Below are positions 1 to 8,551 of a stretch of 57,613 nt of DNA, one piece after another. The position numbers and the translations under genes are program-made. This stretch comes from an uncultured bacterium (lineage in GTDB: Bacteria; Verrucomicrobiota; Lentisphaeria; Victivallales; UBA1829). Position 1 is the stretch's first letter. Every line of letters starts with the position of its first letter. Where the stretch lies: assembly GCA_902762495.1 (NCBI GenBank), contig CACWOL010000018.1, forward strand, positions 1 to 57,613, given 5' to 3'. The notes under the pieces were generated by a model. It did not search any database. It worked only from the letters and a program-made list of their open reading frames with translations, and was not told the DNA's origin.

Positions 1-462
1 GTCTTCTTTTTTCGTGTCTTTGGATTCGGATCCCGGCGCGGGCGCGGGTTTGAGCCTGGAAATGGCGTCGTCCAGCTCGTTCAGCTGGTAGTTGAGCTCG
101 ATCATGGATTTCTTCGCTTCCAGCAGGGATGCGAGCTGACGGTTCAGGCGCATGATCTCGTCATAGAGCTCCTTGGCCTTGGCGTCTTCCTTCATGATGC
201 GTTTGCGCTCGTTCTGGAGCTTTTGGGCAAGCTCGGCGCGGCGTTTGAGCAGGTCGGCGGCCTTTTCCTGGTCGGCGAACTCGGACGGAGCACGGTTCGC
301 GGTGTAAATCGAGGTCAGGACGGTCCCGACCGGGGGCGCGGTCGTCGCGGCCGCCGGTTTCGCGGTTTCGGCGGGTTTTGCGGCCGGCGTTGCCGCCGGT
401 TTTGCGGCAGCGGACACGACCGCCGTCATGGCGAAAAGCAGAAGAAAGCAGAATCGTTTCAT
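1..462 (-). CDS. Secreted coiled-coil protein (3' end outside window)
   Basis: The first 154 codons lie in the window and the stop lies beyond base 1. The protein opens with a signal peptide (MKRF, a hydrophobic core, then an Ala-rich cleavage region near residue 20), continues as an Ala/Pro/Thr/Lys-rich linker to about residue 45, and then becomes a charged helix (about residues 60-135) with regular Leu/Ile/Met spacing, as in periplasmic coiled coils. An in-frame ATG two codons upstream (468) is an equally possible start, and neither has a clear ribosome binding site. A promoter is visible at 526-553. I do not recognise the family; a structural or envelope-associated role is only an inference from the signal peptide and coiled coil. 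Confidence 0.7.
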   Translation of the reverse strand, partial: MKRFCFLLLFAMTAVVSAAAKPAATPAAKPAETAKPAAATTAPPVGTVLTSIYTANRAPSEFADQEKAADLLKRRAELAQKLQNERKRIMKEDAKAKELYDEIMRLNRQLASLLEAKKSMIELNYQLNELDDAISRLKPAPAPGSESKDTKKED

Positions 463-525
463 AGTCATGCACCGGAAGAAAGGTTTGCCCCGCGGGTTTC
501 GGCGCGGGAAAAAAATACGCAGTTA

Positions 526-553
526 AATATAGATTTGAAACGCGAGAATGCAA
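526..553 (-). promoter_or_regulatory. Promoter of the secreted coiled-coil gene
   Basis: Read on the minus strand: TTGCAT (548-553), a 16-base spacer, then TATATT (526-531). It has exactly the hexamers and spacing seen before rpsB, rpmE and the abiEi-like gene. Confidence 0.7.
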
Positions 554-605
554 ACGCCAAAGTGAAAACACGCGCGAAAAAGGCGCAAAAAAAGGATGAA
601 ACCGT

Positions 606-634
606 TTGAAAAGGACGTGCGGATGTGCTAATGT
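606..634 (+). promoter_or_regulatory. hisB promoter, extended -10
   Basis: TTGAAA (606-611), 17 bases, TAATGT (629-634), with TG one base before the -10 (626-627). The -10 overlaps the in-frame ATG at 625, so that ATG cannot be the hisB start. Confidence 0.65.
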
Positions 635-672
635 ATTGTGATATGATAACAAATCAAAAGGAGACATGCGGC

Positions 673-1257
673 ATGAGAATCGGTGAAATCGAACGCAACA
701 CGAGCGAAACCTCCATCTATGTGAAATGGAATCTTGACGGGACCGGAAAAGGCGATATCCAGACGGGCATCCCGTTCATGGATCATATGCTGACGCTTTT
801 CGCCCGGCACGGCGGATTCGACCTCACGGTCCGCGCGGACGGCGACCTGAACGTGGACTGCCACCACACGATGGAGGACCTCGGCCTGACCATGGGGCAC
901 GCCCTGACGCAGGCGCTCGGCGGGAAGGAAGGCATCCGCCGTTACGGGAACTTCCTGCTGCCGATGGACGAATCCCTCGCGCTGGTCGCGCTCGACCTCT
1001 CCGGCCGTCCGTTCCTGGTCTACGACGTGGAACCGCCCGCGACTTACATCAAGGACCTGGACACCGCCCTCTTCAAGGAATTCTTCCAGGCGCTGTCGGT
1101 GAAGGGCGGCATCACGCTCCACATCCGCATGCTGTCCTCGGGCGAAGTGCACCACGTGTTCGAGGCGATCTTCAAGGGGCTGTCGCGTGCGCTGTCCGAG
1201 GCTGTCTCCATGGATCCCCGCATGCAGGGCGTCCCCTCCACGAAGGGCGTCCTGTAA
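673..1257 (+). CDS. hisB: Imidazoleglycerol-phosphate dehydratase
   Basis: Catalyses the sixth step of histidine biosynthesis, dehydrating imidazoleglycerol phosphate to imidazoleacetol phosphate in the cytoplasm. The 194-residue product has the normal single-domain length and both Mn-binding signatures: HHTMEDLG after the central DC, and the second HH-x3-E motif (VHHVFEAIFKG) near residue 160. It starts MRIGEIERNT and ends with the usual STKGVL. The ATG at 673 is preceded by AGGAG at 659-663; an upstream in-frame ATG at 625 lies inside the -10 element. No other his gene is in the window, so this is an isolated his gene. rarA follows 47 bases downstream on the same strand and may be co-transcribed. 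Confidence 0.96.
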   Translation: MRIGEIERNTSETSIYVKWNLDGTGKGDIQTGIPFMDHMLTLFARHGGFDLTVRADGDLNVDCHHTMEDLGLTMGHALTQALGGKEGIRRYGNFLLPMDESLALVALDLSGRPFLVYDVEPPATYIKDLDTALFKEFFQALSVKGGITLHIRMLSSGEVHHVFEAIFKGLSRALSEAVSMDPRMQGVPSTKGVL

Positions 1258-1304
1258 GCGCGTCCTCGCTTGAACTTGAACTTTTTTGAACGGGCTTCCT
1301 TGCC

Positions 1305-2648
1305 ATGGATGACGAACAGGGCAGTCTTTTTTCGGCGTTTCTGAAGTCGCCTTTGGCCGACCGGATGCGTCCGCGCACGCTCGAAGAAGTGGTCGGACAG
1401 GATCATCTGCTCGGACCGGACGCTCCATTGCGCCGCATGATCGAAAGCGGCCGCCTGAGCAGCTTCATCCTGTGGGGGCCGCCCGGGTGCGGCAAGACCA
1501 CGATCGCCCGCATCATGGCGCACACCACCAGCATGCACTTCGTGGCGCTTTCCGCCGTATTCTCTGGCATCGCCGAACTTCGCAAGGCGTTCGACGAGGC
1601 TGCGAAACGCCGCGCCGCGGGGCAGGGCACGCTGTTGTTCGTCGATGAAATCCACCGCTTCAACCGCGCCCAGCAGGACGGGTTCCTGCCGTTCGTGGAG
1701 AACGGTACGGTCACGCTCGTCGGCGCGACCACGGAAAACCCGTCGTTCGAGCTGAACAGCGCTCTGCTCTCCCGGTGCAAGGTCTTTGTGATGAAACCTC
1801 TGGACGAGGCGGCGCTGGATAAGATCATGGTACGCGCCGAGGAGCTCTCCGGGATGCCGCTGCCGTTGTCCGAGGAGGCGCGCAAGACGCTGCCCCTCAT
1901 CAACCTCATGGAATCCGTCTACGACCTCGCGGCCGAGGGCGAGGAGATCGACTCCAAACGCCTTTCCCTGCTGGTCCGCCAGCGCGCTCCGGTCTACGAC
2001 AAGGACCGCGAGGGGCATTACAACCTCATCAGCGCGCTCCACAAATCCCTGCGCGGCTCCGACGTGGACGCCGCGCTGTACTGGGCGGCGCGCATGATCG
2101 AGGGCGGCGAGGACCCGCTCTACCTCCTGCGGCGGCTCACGCGGTTCTCCATGGAGGACGTGAGCCTCGCCGACCCGAATGCGCTTCAGGTGGCGGTGTC
2201 CTGCTGGGACACCTACGAACGCCTCGGTTCGCCCGAGGGAGACATCGCCATCGCTGAGCTCGTGATCTATCTGGCGACCGCGCCGAAGTCGAACAGCGCG
2301 TACGTGGCGTGGGGCAGCGCGCTCCGCGCCGCGAAGAAATACTCCTCGCTCATGCCGCCCGCGCACATCCTGAACGCCCCGACCAAGCTCATGAAGGAGC
2401 TCGGCTACGGGCACGGCTACCAGTACGACCAGGATCTCCCCGACGCGTTCTCCGGGCAGAATTATTTCCCGGACGGCATGCCGCGCACGAAACTCTACAA
2501 TCCGCCGGACCGCGGATTCGAGCGCGAAATCCGCAAGCGCCTGGATTACTGGGACCGTCTGCGCCGCGAGAAACAGGCGCAGATGAAGCGAGACCATCTG
2601 CCCGGCGCCGAACCGGACGCGGACGAGGGAAAAAAAGAAGACAAATAA
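1305..2648 (+). CDS. rarA: Replication-associated recombination protein A (AAA ATPase)
   Basis: Member of the RarA/MgsA/WRNIP1 family, which acts at stalled replication forks and on single-stranded DNA ends. The 447-residue protein has the family layout: Walker A (GPPGCGKTT) near residue 60, Walker B with DEIH (LLFVDEIHRF), sensor 1 (GATTENPSF), then the helical C-terminal oligomerisation domain containing the conserved stretch around GYQYDQDLPDAFSGQNYFPD. Length is typical. It follows hisB on the same strand; the convergent comM gene ends 6 bases downstream. The last 25 residues are a charged, Lys/Asp/Glu-rich tail. Confidence 0.95.
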   Translation: MDDEQGSLFSAFLKSPLADRMRPRTLEEVVGQDHLLGPDAPLRRMIESGRLSSFILWGPPGCGKTTIARIMAHTTSMHFVALSAVFSGIAELRKAFDEAAKRRAAGQGTLLFVDEIHRFNRAQQDGFLPFVENGTVTLVGATTENPSFELNSALLSRCKVFVMKPLDEAALDKIMVRAEELSGMPLPLSEEARKTLPLINLMESVYDLAAEGEEIDSKRLSLLVRQRAPVYDKDREGHYNLISALHKSLRGSDVDAALYWAARMIEGGEDPLYLLRRLTRFSMEDVSLADPNALQVAVSCWDTYERLGSPEGDIAIAELVIYLATAPKSNSAYVAWGSALRAAKKYSSLMPPAHILNAPTKLMKELGYGHGYQYDQDLPDAFSGQNYFPDGMPRTKLYNPPDRGFEREIRKRLDYWDRLRREKQAQMKRDHLPGAEPDADEGKKEDK

Positions 2649-2654
2649 CCCGGC

Positions 2655-4193
2655 TTACGCCTTCCGGTCGAGGGCGCGGTAGCCGATCGCCTCGAAAAGG
2701 TGTTCCCGGCGGATGTTCTCGGAGCCTGCGAGGTCGGCGATGGTGCGCGCGACGCGGAGGATGCGGTCGTAGGCGCGCGCTGACAATCCGAATTCGTTGA
2801 TCGCATGGCGGATCATAGTCTGAAGTTGAGGATCCAGCACGCAATACCTTGTCAGTTGAGCGGGACCCATCATGGCGTTGCAGCGCACGCGGCTGTCCCG
2901 TCCGTAGCGTTGTGTCTGAATGCCGCGCGCGGCGATGCAGCGGGCGCGGATGACTGCGCTGGATTCCGCCGGACGCGTCGAGATGAGCTCGTCGTCGGAC
3001 AGCGCTTCCACGTTCACATGCAGGTCGATGCGGTCGAGCAGCGGTCCGGAAATCTTCGCGCGGTACTGCTGGATCTGGAGCGAACGGCAGGAACAGCGGT
3101 GGCGGTGGTCGCCGAGGTGGCCGCAGGGACACGGGTTCATGGCGGCGATCAGAAGGAAGCGGCAGGGAAAGACGAAACTGCCCGCGGCGCGGCTGATAGA
3201 GACCTCGCCGTTTTCGAGCGGCTGGCGGAGCACTTCGAGCGTGCTGCGTTTGAACTCGGGAAGCTCGTCGAGGAAGAGCACACCGTTGTGCGCGAGGCTG
3301 ATCTCGCCGGGCTGAGGATTGGATCCGCCGCCGATGAGTCCGACATCGCTGACCGTGTGGTGCGGTGCGCGGAACGGACGGTTGCGGAGGAGCGGCGTAT
3401 CAGGCGGGAGCAGTCCGAGCACGGAATGGATCTTGCTCGTTTCGAGCGTCTCCTCCTCGGACATGGGCGGCAGGATGCCGGGCATGCGCTGGGCGAGCAT
3501 GCTCTTGCCGGAACCGGGCGGCCCGATGAAGATCACGTTGTGTCCGCCCGCGGCGGCGATCTCAAGCGCGCGTTTTGCCGCGGCTTGTCCTTTGACCTCG
3601 GCGAAATCCGGGATGCCGTCCCAGTCCGGCTCCAGGAAGACCGCGCCGTCGTTGTTCGAGAGCGGGAGGAGTTCGCCGGAGAGGGCGCGGATGGCGTCCG
3701 TGAGGGAATTGACTGCATAGACGCGGATGTGCGGCAGCACGGTCGCCGCCTCACGGGCGTTGGCCGCCGGGACGATCAGGGTATGAATCTCCGGCATCTG
3801 CTTCGCGAGGAGCGCGGCGGGCAGGACGCCTTTAACTGCACGCACGGAACTGTCCAGCGCGAGTTCGCCGAGGATCATGGCGTCTTCGAGCGTCTCCTTC
3901 GGGAACGCCCCGGCCGCGGAGGCCAGCGCCAGCGCGATCGGCAGGTCGAACGCCGTGCCTTCCTTGCGGATGTCGCCGGGCGCGAGGTTCACGAGGGTGA
4001 ACCCTTCGGGATGCCGCAGGCCCGCGGCGTAAAGCGCGCTGCGGATGCGCTCCTTGCTCTCGCGGACCGCCGCGTCGGGCAGTCCCACGATGGAAACATT
4101 GACTCCTTCGCCCGCGCCGGACGCGTGGACTTCGATCTCGACGGCGACCGCGTCGATGCCGATGAGCGTGGCGGAGTATGTTCCCGTAAGCAT
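2655..4193 (-). CDS. comM: YifB/ComM-type Mg-chelatase-like AAA ATPase
   Basis: Cytoplasmic hexameric helicase of the ComM/YifB family, which in naturally transformable bacteria extends branch migration during integration of incoming DNA; in others its role is less clear. The 512-residue product starts [15 protein letters not shown] and has the N-terminal ChlI/Lon-protease-like fold (to about residue 165), Walker A ([10 protein letters not shown], about residue 222), Walker B ([11 protein letters not shown]), and the Cys-rich CPCGH...CSC segment typical of the family. It lies 3 bases downstream of the DedA gene, so the two are very likely translated from one mRNA. No other competence gene is visible here. 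Confidence 0.93.
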   Translation of the reverse strand: MLTGTYSATLIGIDAVAVEIEVHASGAGEGVNVSIVGLPDAAVRESKERIRSALYAAGLRHPEGFTLVNLAPGDIRKEGTAFDLPIALALASAAGAFPKETLEDAMILGELALDSSVRAVKGVLPAALLAKQMPEIHTLIVPAANAREAATVLPHIRVYAVNSLTDAIRALSGELLPLSNNDGAVFLEPDWDGIPDFAEVKGQAAAKRALEIAAAGGHNVIFIGPPGSGKSMLAQRMPGILPPMSEEETLETSKIHSVLGLLPPDTPLLRNRPFRAPHHTVSDVGLIGGGSNPQPGEISLAHNGVLFLDELPEFKRSTLEVLRQPLENGEVSISRAAGSFVFPCRFLLIAAMNPCPCGHLGDHRHRCSCRSLQIQQYRAKISGPLLDRIDLHVNVEALSDDELISTRPAESSAVIRARCIAARGIQTQRYGRDSRVRCNAMMGPAQLTRYCVLDPQLQTMIRHAINEFGLSARAYDRILRVARTIADLAGSENIRREHLFEAIGYRALDRKA

Positions 4194-4196
4194 GAT

Positions 4197-4931
4197 TTAC
4201 GCCTCTTTCGCCTCGGCCTTGTCCGCTTCGGCGGCCTCCGGCGCTTTCTTCTTCGACCCCATGATCTTTCGGTGGACGAAGATGTAGCCGACGAACAGCA
4301 CGGCGCATCCGGCGAAGATCCACAGGTAATGCTCCTGGATCATCGCTTTGCCCTTCTCGATCATTTCGAGGTAGGTCATGTCGCCGGTGGCGTGCCCGAA
4401 CCAGACCCCGAGCAGGGTCAGGACCGCCGTCCAGAGGCCAGCGCCGAGCGCGGTGAAGAGCGTGAACCGGAAGAGGTTCATGTGGGAGAGTCCGGCGGGG
4501 ATGGAGATGAGCTGGCGGATGGCCGGGAGCAGGCGGGAGATGAACGTGACGACTTCGCCGTATTCGCGAAAGATCTCCTCCGCGCGGTCCAGCGACTGTT
4601 CCGACATCATGATGAACTTGCCGTATTTCTTCAGCAGCGTGTGCAGTACGGGCCGCCCGAGCCATTTCGACAGGAAGTAGTTGATGTATGCGCCCGCCAT
4701 GGAGCCGGTCAGGCCGACCGCGATCACGATCACCACGTCCAGCGCGTGCGACGGCGTCAGCGGGTAGCGCCAGATCAGGAATCCGGCGGGGATCATCACG
4801 ACCTCGCTGGGGAACGGGATGAACGAGCTTTCGATGGTCATGAAGAGGAAGATGAAAAAGAAGAAAAGCAGCGGGGCCGAGTGGGCGAACGATGCGAAGT
4901 ATTCGATGTGGCTGGCGAGCGTTTCTGTCAT
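4197..4931 (-). CDS. DedA family inner-membrane protein
   Basis: The 244-residue product belongs to the DedA (SNARE-associated/VTT) family; characterised bacterial members affect envelope homeostasis, and some are undecaprenyl-phosphate or phospholipid flippases. Seen here: a first hydrophobic segment near residues 20-35, the signature FIPFPSEVVMIPAG, a re-entrant Gly-rich region, and the conserved SRLLPAIRQLISIPAG with both motif arginines, followed by two more membrane segments and a Lys/Ala/Glu tail. The frame remains open far upstream to 5945, but that extension is antisense to lgt and lacks hydrophobicity, so the ATG at 4931 is taken. It is divergent from lgt and leads directly into comM. 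Confidence 0.92.
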   Translation of the reverse strand: MTETLASHIEYFASFAHSAPLLFFFFIFLFMTIESSFIPFPSEVVMIPAGFLIWRYPLTPSHALDVVIVIAVGLTGSMAGAYINYFLSKWLGRPVLHTLLKKYGKFIMMSEQSLDRAEEIFREYGEVVTFISRLLPAIRQLISIPAGLSHMNLFRFTLFTALGAGLWTAVLTLLGVWFGHATGDMTYLEMIEKGKAMIQEHYLWIFAGCAVLFVGYIFVHRKIMGSKKKAPEAAEADKAEAKEA

Positions 4932-4990
4932 GACTGACCTTTCTGCGTGGCTATTTTTCGGGTTTTTCGCATCCGCCGTGCGTTTCGTAC

Positions 4991-5018
4991 TGGAATTTTC
5001 TGCGGAAGATGCTATACT
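4991..5018 (+). promoter_or_regulatory. lgt promoter, extended -10
   Basis: TATACT (5013-5018) is preceded by TG-C (5010-5012); a weak -35 (TGGAAT, 4991-4996) lies 16 bases upstream. Likely start of transcription for lgt and the genes behind it. Confidence 0.6.
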
Positions 5019-5069
5019 TTTTAAATGCGGTTTTTCCTTCGGGGGATTTTTTCTGACTTTGGAGAAAAA

Positions 5070-5969
5070 ATGTATCCTATCGCGTTTCACATCGGTAATT
5101 TCGCAGTTCATTGGTACGGCATTTTCATCGGCATCGGGTTCCTGGCGTCGTTTGGCCTGCTCATGCATCTGAAGGCGTACGCCAAGCTCACGTCCGACCA
5201 GATCTACAACATCGCCATGATCGCGCTCTTCGCGGGCGTGATCGGGGCGCGCATTTTCTATGTTGTGCAGTTCTGGGAACAGTTCTCCGGGCGCGGCCTG
5301 CTGGCGATCCTGAACGTGCACGAGGGCGGACTCGTCTTCTACGGCGGATTCATCCTGGCGTTCACCGCCGAATGCCTCTACGCCAAATGGCCGACCGTTC
5401 GGCGTCTGCTCGGCATGAAGGAAAAACAGCCCGCCGACGGCTCCGAACCACGCAAGGACATCAGTATCCTCGCGCTGCTCGACATCCTCGGTCCCGCCAT
5501 GGCGCTCGCCCACGCGTTCGGACGCATCAGCTGTTTCATGCAGGGCTGCTGTTTCGGCAAACCCGCGCCGCAGGGATTCCCGTTCGCCGTGTGCTTCCCG
5601 CCCGAGTCCGGCGCGGCGTACCGTTATCCCTCGCTTCTGCCGGGCACTTCCGGTTCCGTTCCGGTCTATCCGGTCCAGCTCTTCGAGTCCGTCGGAAACA
5701 TCCTGATGTGCATCATCCTGCTCCTGCTGCTGCGGAAACGCAAATATGCCGGGACGATCGGCGGCGTCTACCTGATCCTTTACGGCGTGATGCGCTTTCT
5801 GATCGAGTTCATGCGCGGCGACCACACCGATTCCATCCTCGGACTTACGCCGTCGCAGTTCATCGCCGTGGCGATCGCCATCCCCGGCGGCATCATCGTC
5901 ACCTGCGTGGCGCGTTCGCTGGGCCGCAAACAGGAAAAGAAACACGCCGGAGAGTCCGCCGATGCCTGA
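5070..5969 (+). CDS. lgt: Prolipoprotein diacylglyceryl transferase
   Basis: Inner-membrane enzyme that moves diacylglycerol from phosphatidylglycerol to the lipobox Cys of prelipoproteins, the first step of lipoprotein maturation. The 299-residue protein begins MYPIAFHIGNFAVHWYGIF, matching the family N-terminus, and carries the EGGLVFYGGF loop, the Lgt signature around HAFGRISCFMQGCCFG, and a C-terminal RFLIEFMRGD segment with the conserved arginines. About seven membrane segments are visible. The ATG at 5070 follows GGAG at 5061-5064 and the extended -10 promoter. Its last codons overlap the pseudouridine synthase start by 8 bases, implying translational coupling. The window contains at least two likely substrates, the lipoproteins at 9954-11720 and 33113-34621. 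Confidence 0.95.
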   Translation: MYPIAFHIGNFAVHWYGIFIGIGFLASFGLLMHLKAYAKLTSDQIYNIAMIALFAGVIGARIFYVVQFWEQFSGRGLLAILNVHEGGLVFYGGFILAFTAECLYAKWPTVRRLLGMKEKQPADGSEPRKDISILALLDILGPAMALAHAFGRISCFMQGCCFGKPAPQGFPFAVCFPPESGAAYRYPSLLPGTSGSVPVYPVQLFESVGNILMCIILLLLLRKRKYAGTIGGVYLILYGVMRFLIEFMRGDHTDSILGLTPSQFIAVAIAIPGGIIVTCVARSLGRKQEKKHAGESADA

Positions 5970-6921
5970 CGAACCCGGAAACAGCGGCGAAGTCTACGAG
6001 TTCACGCTCGACGAATACGACGCGGACGAACGCATCGACCAGGTGCTCTCCGCGCGCCTTCCCGACCTCTCCCGGACGCATATCCAGAAACTGATCCGCG
6101 ACGGCAAGCTCACGGTGAACGGCAAGGTCTGCAACGTGCCGCGCCTCAAATTTCCCGCCGGATCGGTGGCCGTCCTCACCGACGACCTGCCCGCCGTCCC
6201 GCTGAAGGCCGACGGCGAGGATATCCCGCTGGACGTGATCTACGAGGACGACGTGCTGCTGGTCATCAACAAGCCAGCTGGCATGGTGGTGCATCCGGCG
6301 GCGGGTAACTGGCACGGAACCGTGGTGAACGCCCTGCTCGGGCGCGAACCCGGGCTCGACGACGAGGACTTCGACGCCATGCGCCCCGGCATCGTGCACA
6401 GGCTCGACAAGGACACCAGCGGCGCGCTGGTCATCGCGAAGACCGCGAAGGCGCTCCGCAAGCTCGCGAAGTCGTTCGCCGACCGCGACGTGCAGAAGAC
6501 CTACCTCGCCATCGTCCACGGCTGGCCGTCGCCGCCCGTGAACGTGGTCAACGCCCCCATCATGCGCCACCCGGACCACAAGCGCATGGCGATTGCGCGG
6601 GACGGGCAGGGCCGCGAGGCGGTTACCACGTGGAAGCTCATCCGCAAGGGGCTCTGGGACGGCCGCAAGGTCGCCGTCATGGAGATGCACCCCCACACCG
6701 GCCGCACGCACCAGATCCGCGTCCATCTGTCGTACAAGGACTACCCGATCGTCGGCGACAAGCTCTACAACCGCGGACGCTCCTCGCCCGCGCCGCGCCA
6801 GATGCTCCACGCCCGCCGCATCTCGTTCCCGCACCCCGTGACCGGCGAACGCATGGAGTTCGAAGCACCGCTCCCGGACGATTTCCTCGCGATCATTCAG
6901 GCATTTCAGGAAGCCGATTGA
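5962..6921 (+). CDS. rluD: RluA/RluD-family 23S rRNA pseudouridine synthase
   Basis: Cytoplasmic enzyme that isomerises uridines in large-subunit rRNA; RluD is the closest likely match, although RluA-family specificity cannot be settled by eye. The 319-residue product has an N-terminal S4 RNA-binding domain (about residues 18-75), then the catalytic domain with the active-site motif HRLDKDTSGALV (nucleophile Asp near residue 149) and the conserved HTGRTHQIRVHL further on. It overlaps the end of lgt by 8 bases and is followed after 2 bases by the DNA methyltransferase gene, so the three appear to form one operon. Confidence 0.92.
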   Translation: MPDEPGNSGEVYEFTLDEYDADERIDQVLSARLPDLSRTHIQKLIRDGKLTVNGKVCNVPRLKFPAGSVAVLTDDLPAVPLKADGEDIPLDVIYEDDVLLVINKPAGMVVHPAAGNWHGTVVNALLGREPGLDDEDFDAMRPGIVHRLDKDTSGALVIAKTAKALRKLAKSFADRDVQKTYLAIVHGWPSPPVNVVNAPIMRHPDHKRMAIARDGQGREAVTTWKLIRKGLWDGRKVAVMEMHPHTGRTHQIRVHLSYKDYPIVGDKLYNRGRSSPAPRQMLHARRISFPHPVTGERMEFEAPLPDDFLAIIQAFQEAD

Positions 6922-6923
6922 AC

Positions 6924-8420
6924 ATGCCGCGTCCCCGTTTGGACAGACATGTTTTGAACATAGACGACCTCGAAGGTCTCTGCGCCGCCGCGCTCGCGCC
7001 GTTCCGCAAACGCGACGGCATCTATTACACTCCGCGTCCCGTCGCCGAACGCATCGTGTCCGCCGCGTTGGACGCTCTGCCCGGTTTGAACGGAAAGACC
7101 GTGCCGCGCCTGCGTATCATCGATCCTGCGTGCGGCTGCGGCGCGTTCCTGGCCGCCGCCATGCGAATCCTGTACGACCGGTTCGGCGTCCTGCCGCCCG
7201 CGGAACATATCTGCGGAATCGAACTCCAGCCGCTTGCCGCCGAGGTCGCCGCGCTGCGTCTCCGCTGGCTGTACCTGAGCTTGACCGGTTCGCCCGGCGC
7301 GCCGCACATCGTGTGCGCCGACGCTTTGAAGAAAAAAGTGTTTCCGGCAGGCACGTTCGACCTCGTGCTCGGCAATCCGCCGTTCGTGCCCATTGATGCG
7401 ATCCCCGAGGCGCAGAAAAAACGTCTGCGTGAGCAGTATCGCTTCACGAACGGACGATTCAATCTATTTTCGCTCTTCATCGAACTCGGCGCGAAGCTGA
7501 CGCGCGAGGGCGGCGTGTGCGCCTGGCTGGCTCCGGACCGTCTGCTCCTGAACACGCAGGGGGCCGCCATGCGCCGCTGGCTCCTGACCGAACAGCGCCT
7601 GATCTCCGCCTCGTCTCTGCCGCCGGGGCTCTTCGGGAAAGCCGTGGTGGATTCCGCCACGGTGATCTTCCGGCGCGAACCCATGCCCCCGGACGGATGC
7701 GTGCGCATCGACGACGCCGGGGTCGTGCCCGCCGCCGACATCCTCGCGTTCCCCGGCTGCCGCATCGTCGCCGGACTCTGCGCCGACGGCGCGTTCCTGC
7801 GGACGGTCCAGGCGCACAGCGTCCCGCTCGGCGAGGTCGCCGACGTGCGCGACGGCGTGATCCAGGGCGCGGTCGGCAAAGAGCTGTTCGTGAACTCGCC
7901 GAAACGCGCCGCGAACCCGAAACCGCTCCTCACCGGACGCGACGTCGTCCGCATGAGGATCCTGCCCGCTGACCGCTGGATCGACTACGACCCGGTCCGC
8001 ATGAACGCCCTCGAAGCCGCCCGCCTCGGGAAGCGCCCGCCCGGACTCCGCATGCGCACGCCGGACGTCTTCGAACGTCCGAAGATCCTCTCGCGCCAGA
8101 CCGCCGACCGGATCGTCGCCGCCTGCGATTCCGCCGGGAAGTATTACTACGCGAACACACTGCACGGTACAGCACCGCGTCCGGGGACGTATTCGCTGCC
8201 TTTCCTGGCGATGGTCATGAACAGCGCGGTCGTCGACCGCTGGTACCGGATCGTCGCTTCGGAGTCCGGCAAGCCGTTCCCCCAAGTGAAGATCGCGATT
8301 CTGAAACGCCTGCCCGTCTGCCGCGCCACCCGTCAGGAACAGTGCACCGTCCTTCGGGCGCTGCGCCGTGGCGGCCCCTCCGCCGCGGAACATCTGATCG
8401 AACGTCTCTACGGACTATAA
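6924..8420 (+). CDS. Eco57I/TaqI-like adenine-specific DNA methyltransferase
   Basis: The 498-residue product is a class I SAM-dependent N6-adenine methyltransferase. Visible motifs are YYTPRPVAERI, motif I (IDPACGCGAFL, about residue 65), the acidic motif II region (GIELQPLA), and catalytic motif IV (LGNPPFVP, about residue 150), followed by a C-terminal half that looks like a TaqI/Eco57I target-recognition region. No nuclease motif or separate endonuclease gene is visible, so it is best read as an orphan or solitary methyltransferase. The ATG at 6924 starts 2 bases after the rluD-like stop; the frame is open upstream but that part is a shadow of the preceding gene. Codon use matches its neighbours. 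Confidence 0.85.
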   Translation: MPRPRLDRHVLNIDDLEGLCAAALAPFRKRDGIYYTPRPVAERIVSAALDALPGLNGKTVPRLRIIDPACGCGAFLAAAMRILYDRFGVLPPAEHICGIELQPLAAEVAALRLRWLYLSLTGSPGAPHIVCADALKKKVFPAGTFDLVLGNPPFVPIDAIPEAQKKRLREQYRFTNGRFNLFSLFIELGAKLTREGGVCAWLAPDRLLLNTQGAAMRRWLLTEQRLISASSLPPGLFGKAVVDSATVIFRREPMPPDGCVRIDDAGVVPAADILAFPGCRIVAGLCADGAFLRTVQAHSVPLGEVADVRDGVIQGAVGKELFVNSPKRAANPKPLLTGRDVVRMRILPADRWIDYDPVRMNALEAARLGKRPPGLRMRTPDVFERPKILSRQTADRIVAACDSAGKYYYANTLHGTAPRPGTYSLPFLAMVMNSAVVDRWYRIVASESGKPFPQVKIAILKRLPVCRATRQEQCTVLRALRRGGPSAAEHLIERLYGL

Positions 8421-8468
8421 AGCATCAGTTTCTTTACGTTTTTTGTCCAAAAATATACAAAAAAAGGT

Positions 8469-8496
8469 TTGAAAAGTACGTCTGTTGTGCTATACT
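8469..8496 (+). promoter_or_regulatory. Promoter of the Sel1 membrane protein gene
   Basis: TTGAAA (8469-8474), 16 bases, TATACT (8491-8496), with TG-C directly before the -10. The block TTGAAAAG-ACGT ... TGTGCTA is shared with the hisB promoter. Confidence 0.7.
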
Positions 8497-8551
8497 ATAG
8501 CGATATCTATTTTTACAATTTTTGTACTGCCATCCCCAGGAGCCTGACATC

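Noticed and set aside
625..672. Longer hisB reading with ATG at 625
   Set aside because: The ATG lies in the promoter -10; the ATG at 673 has a ribosome binding site and matches the HisB N-terminus.
2805..4937. Plus-strand open frame opposite comM and dedA
   Set aside because: A GC-rich shadow with His/Arg/Glu-biased sequence and no recognisable domain; comM is clearly real on the other strand.
4932..5945. Upstream extension of the DedA reading frame
   Set aside because: It is antisense to lgt, polar and compositionally biased; the DedA domain begins at 4931.
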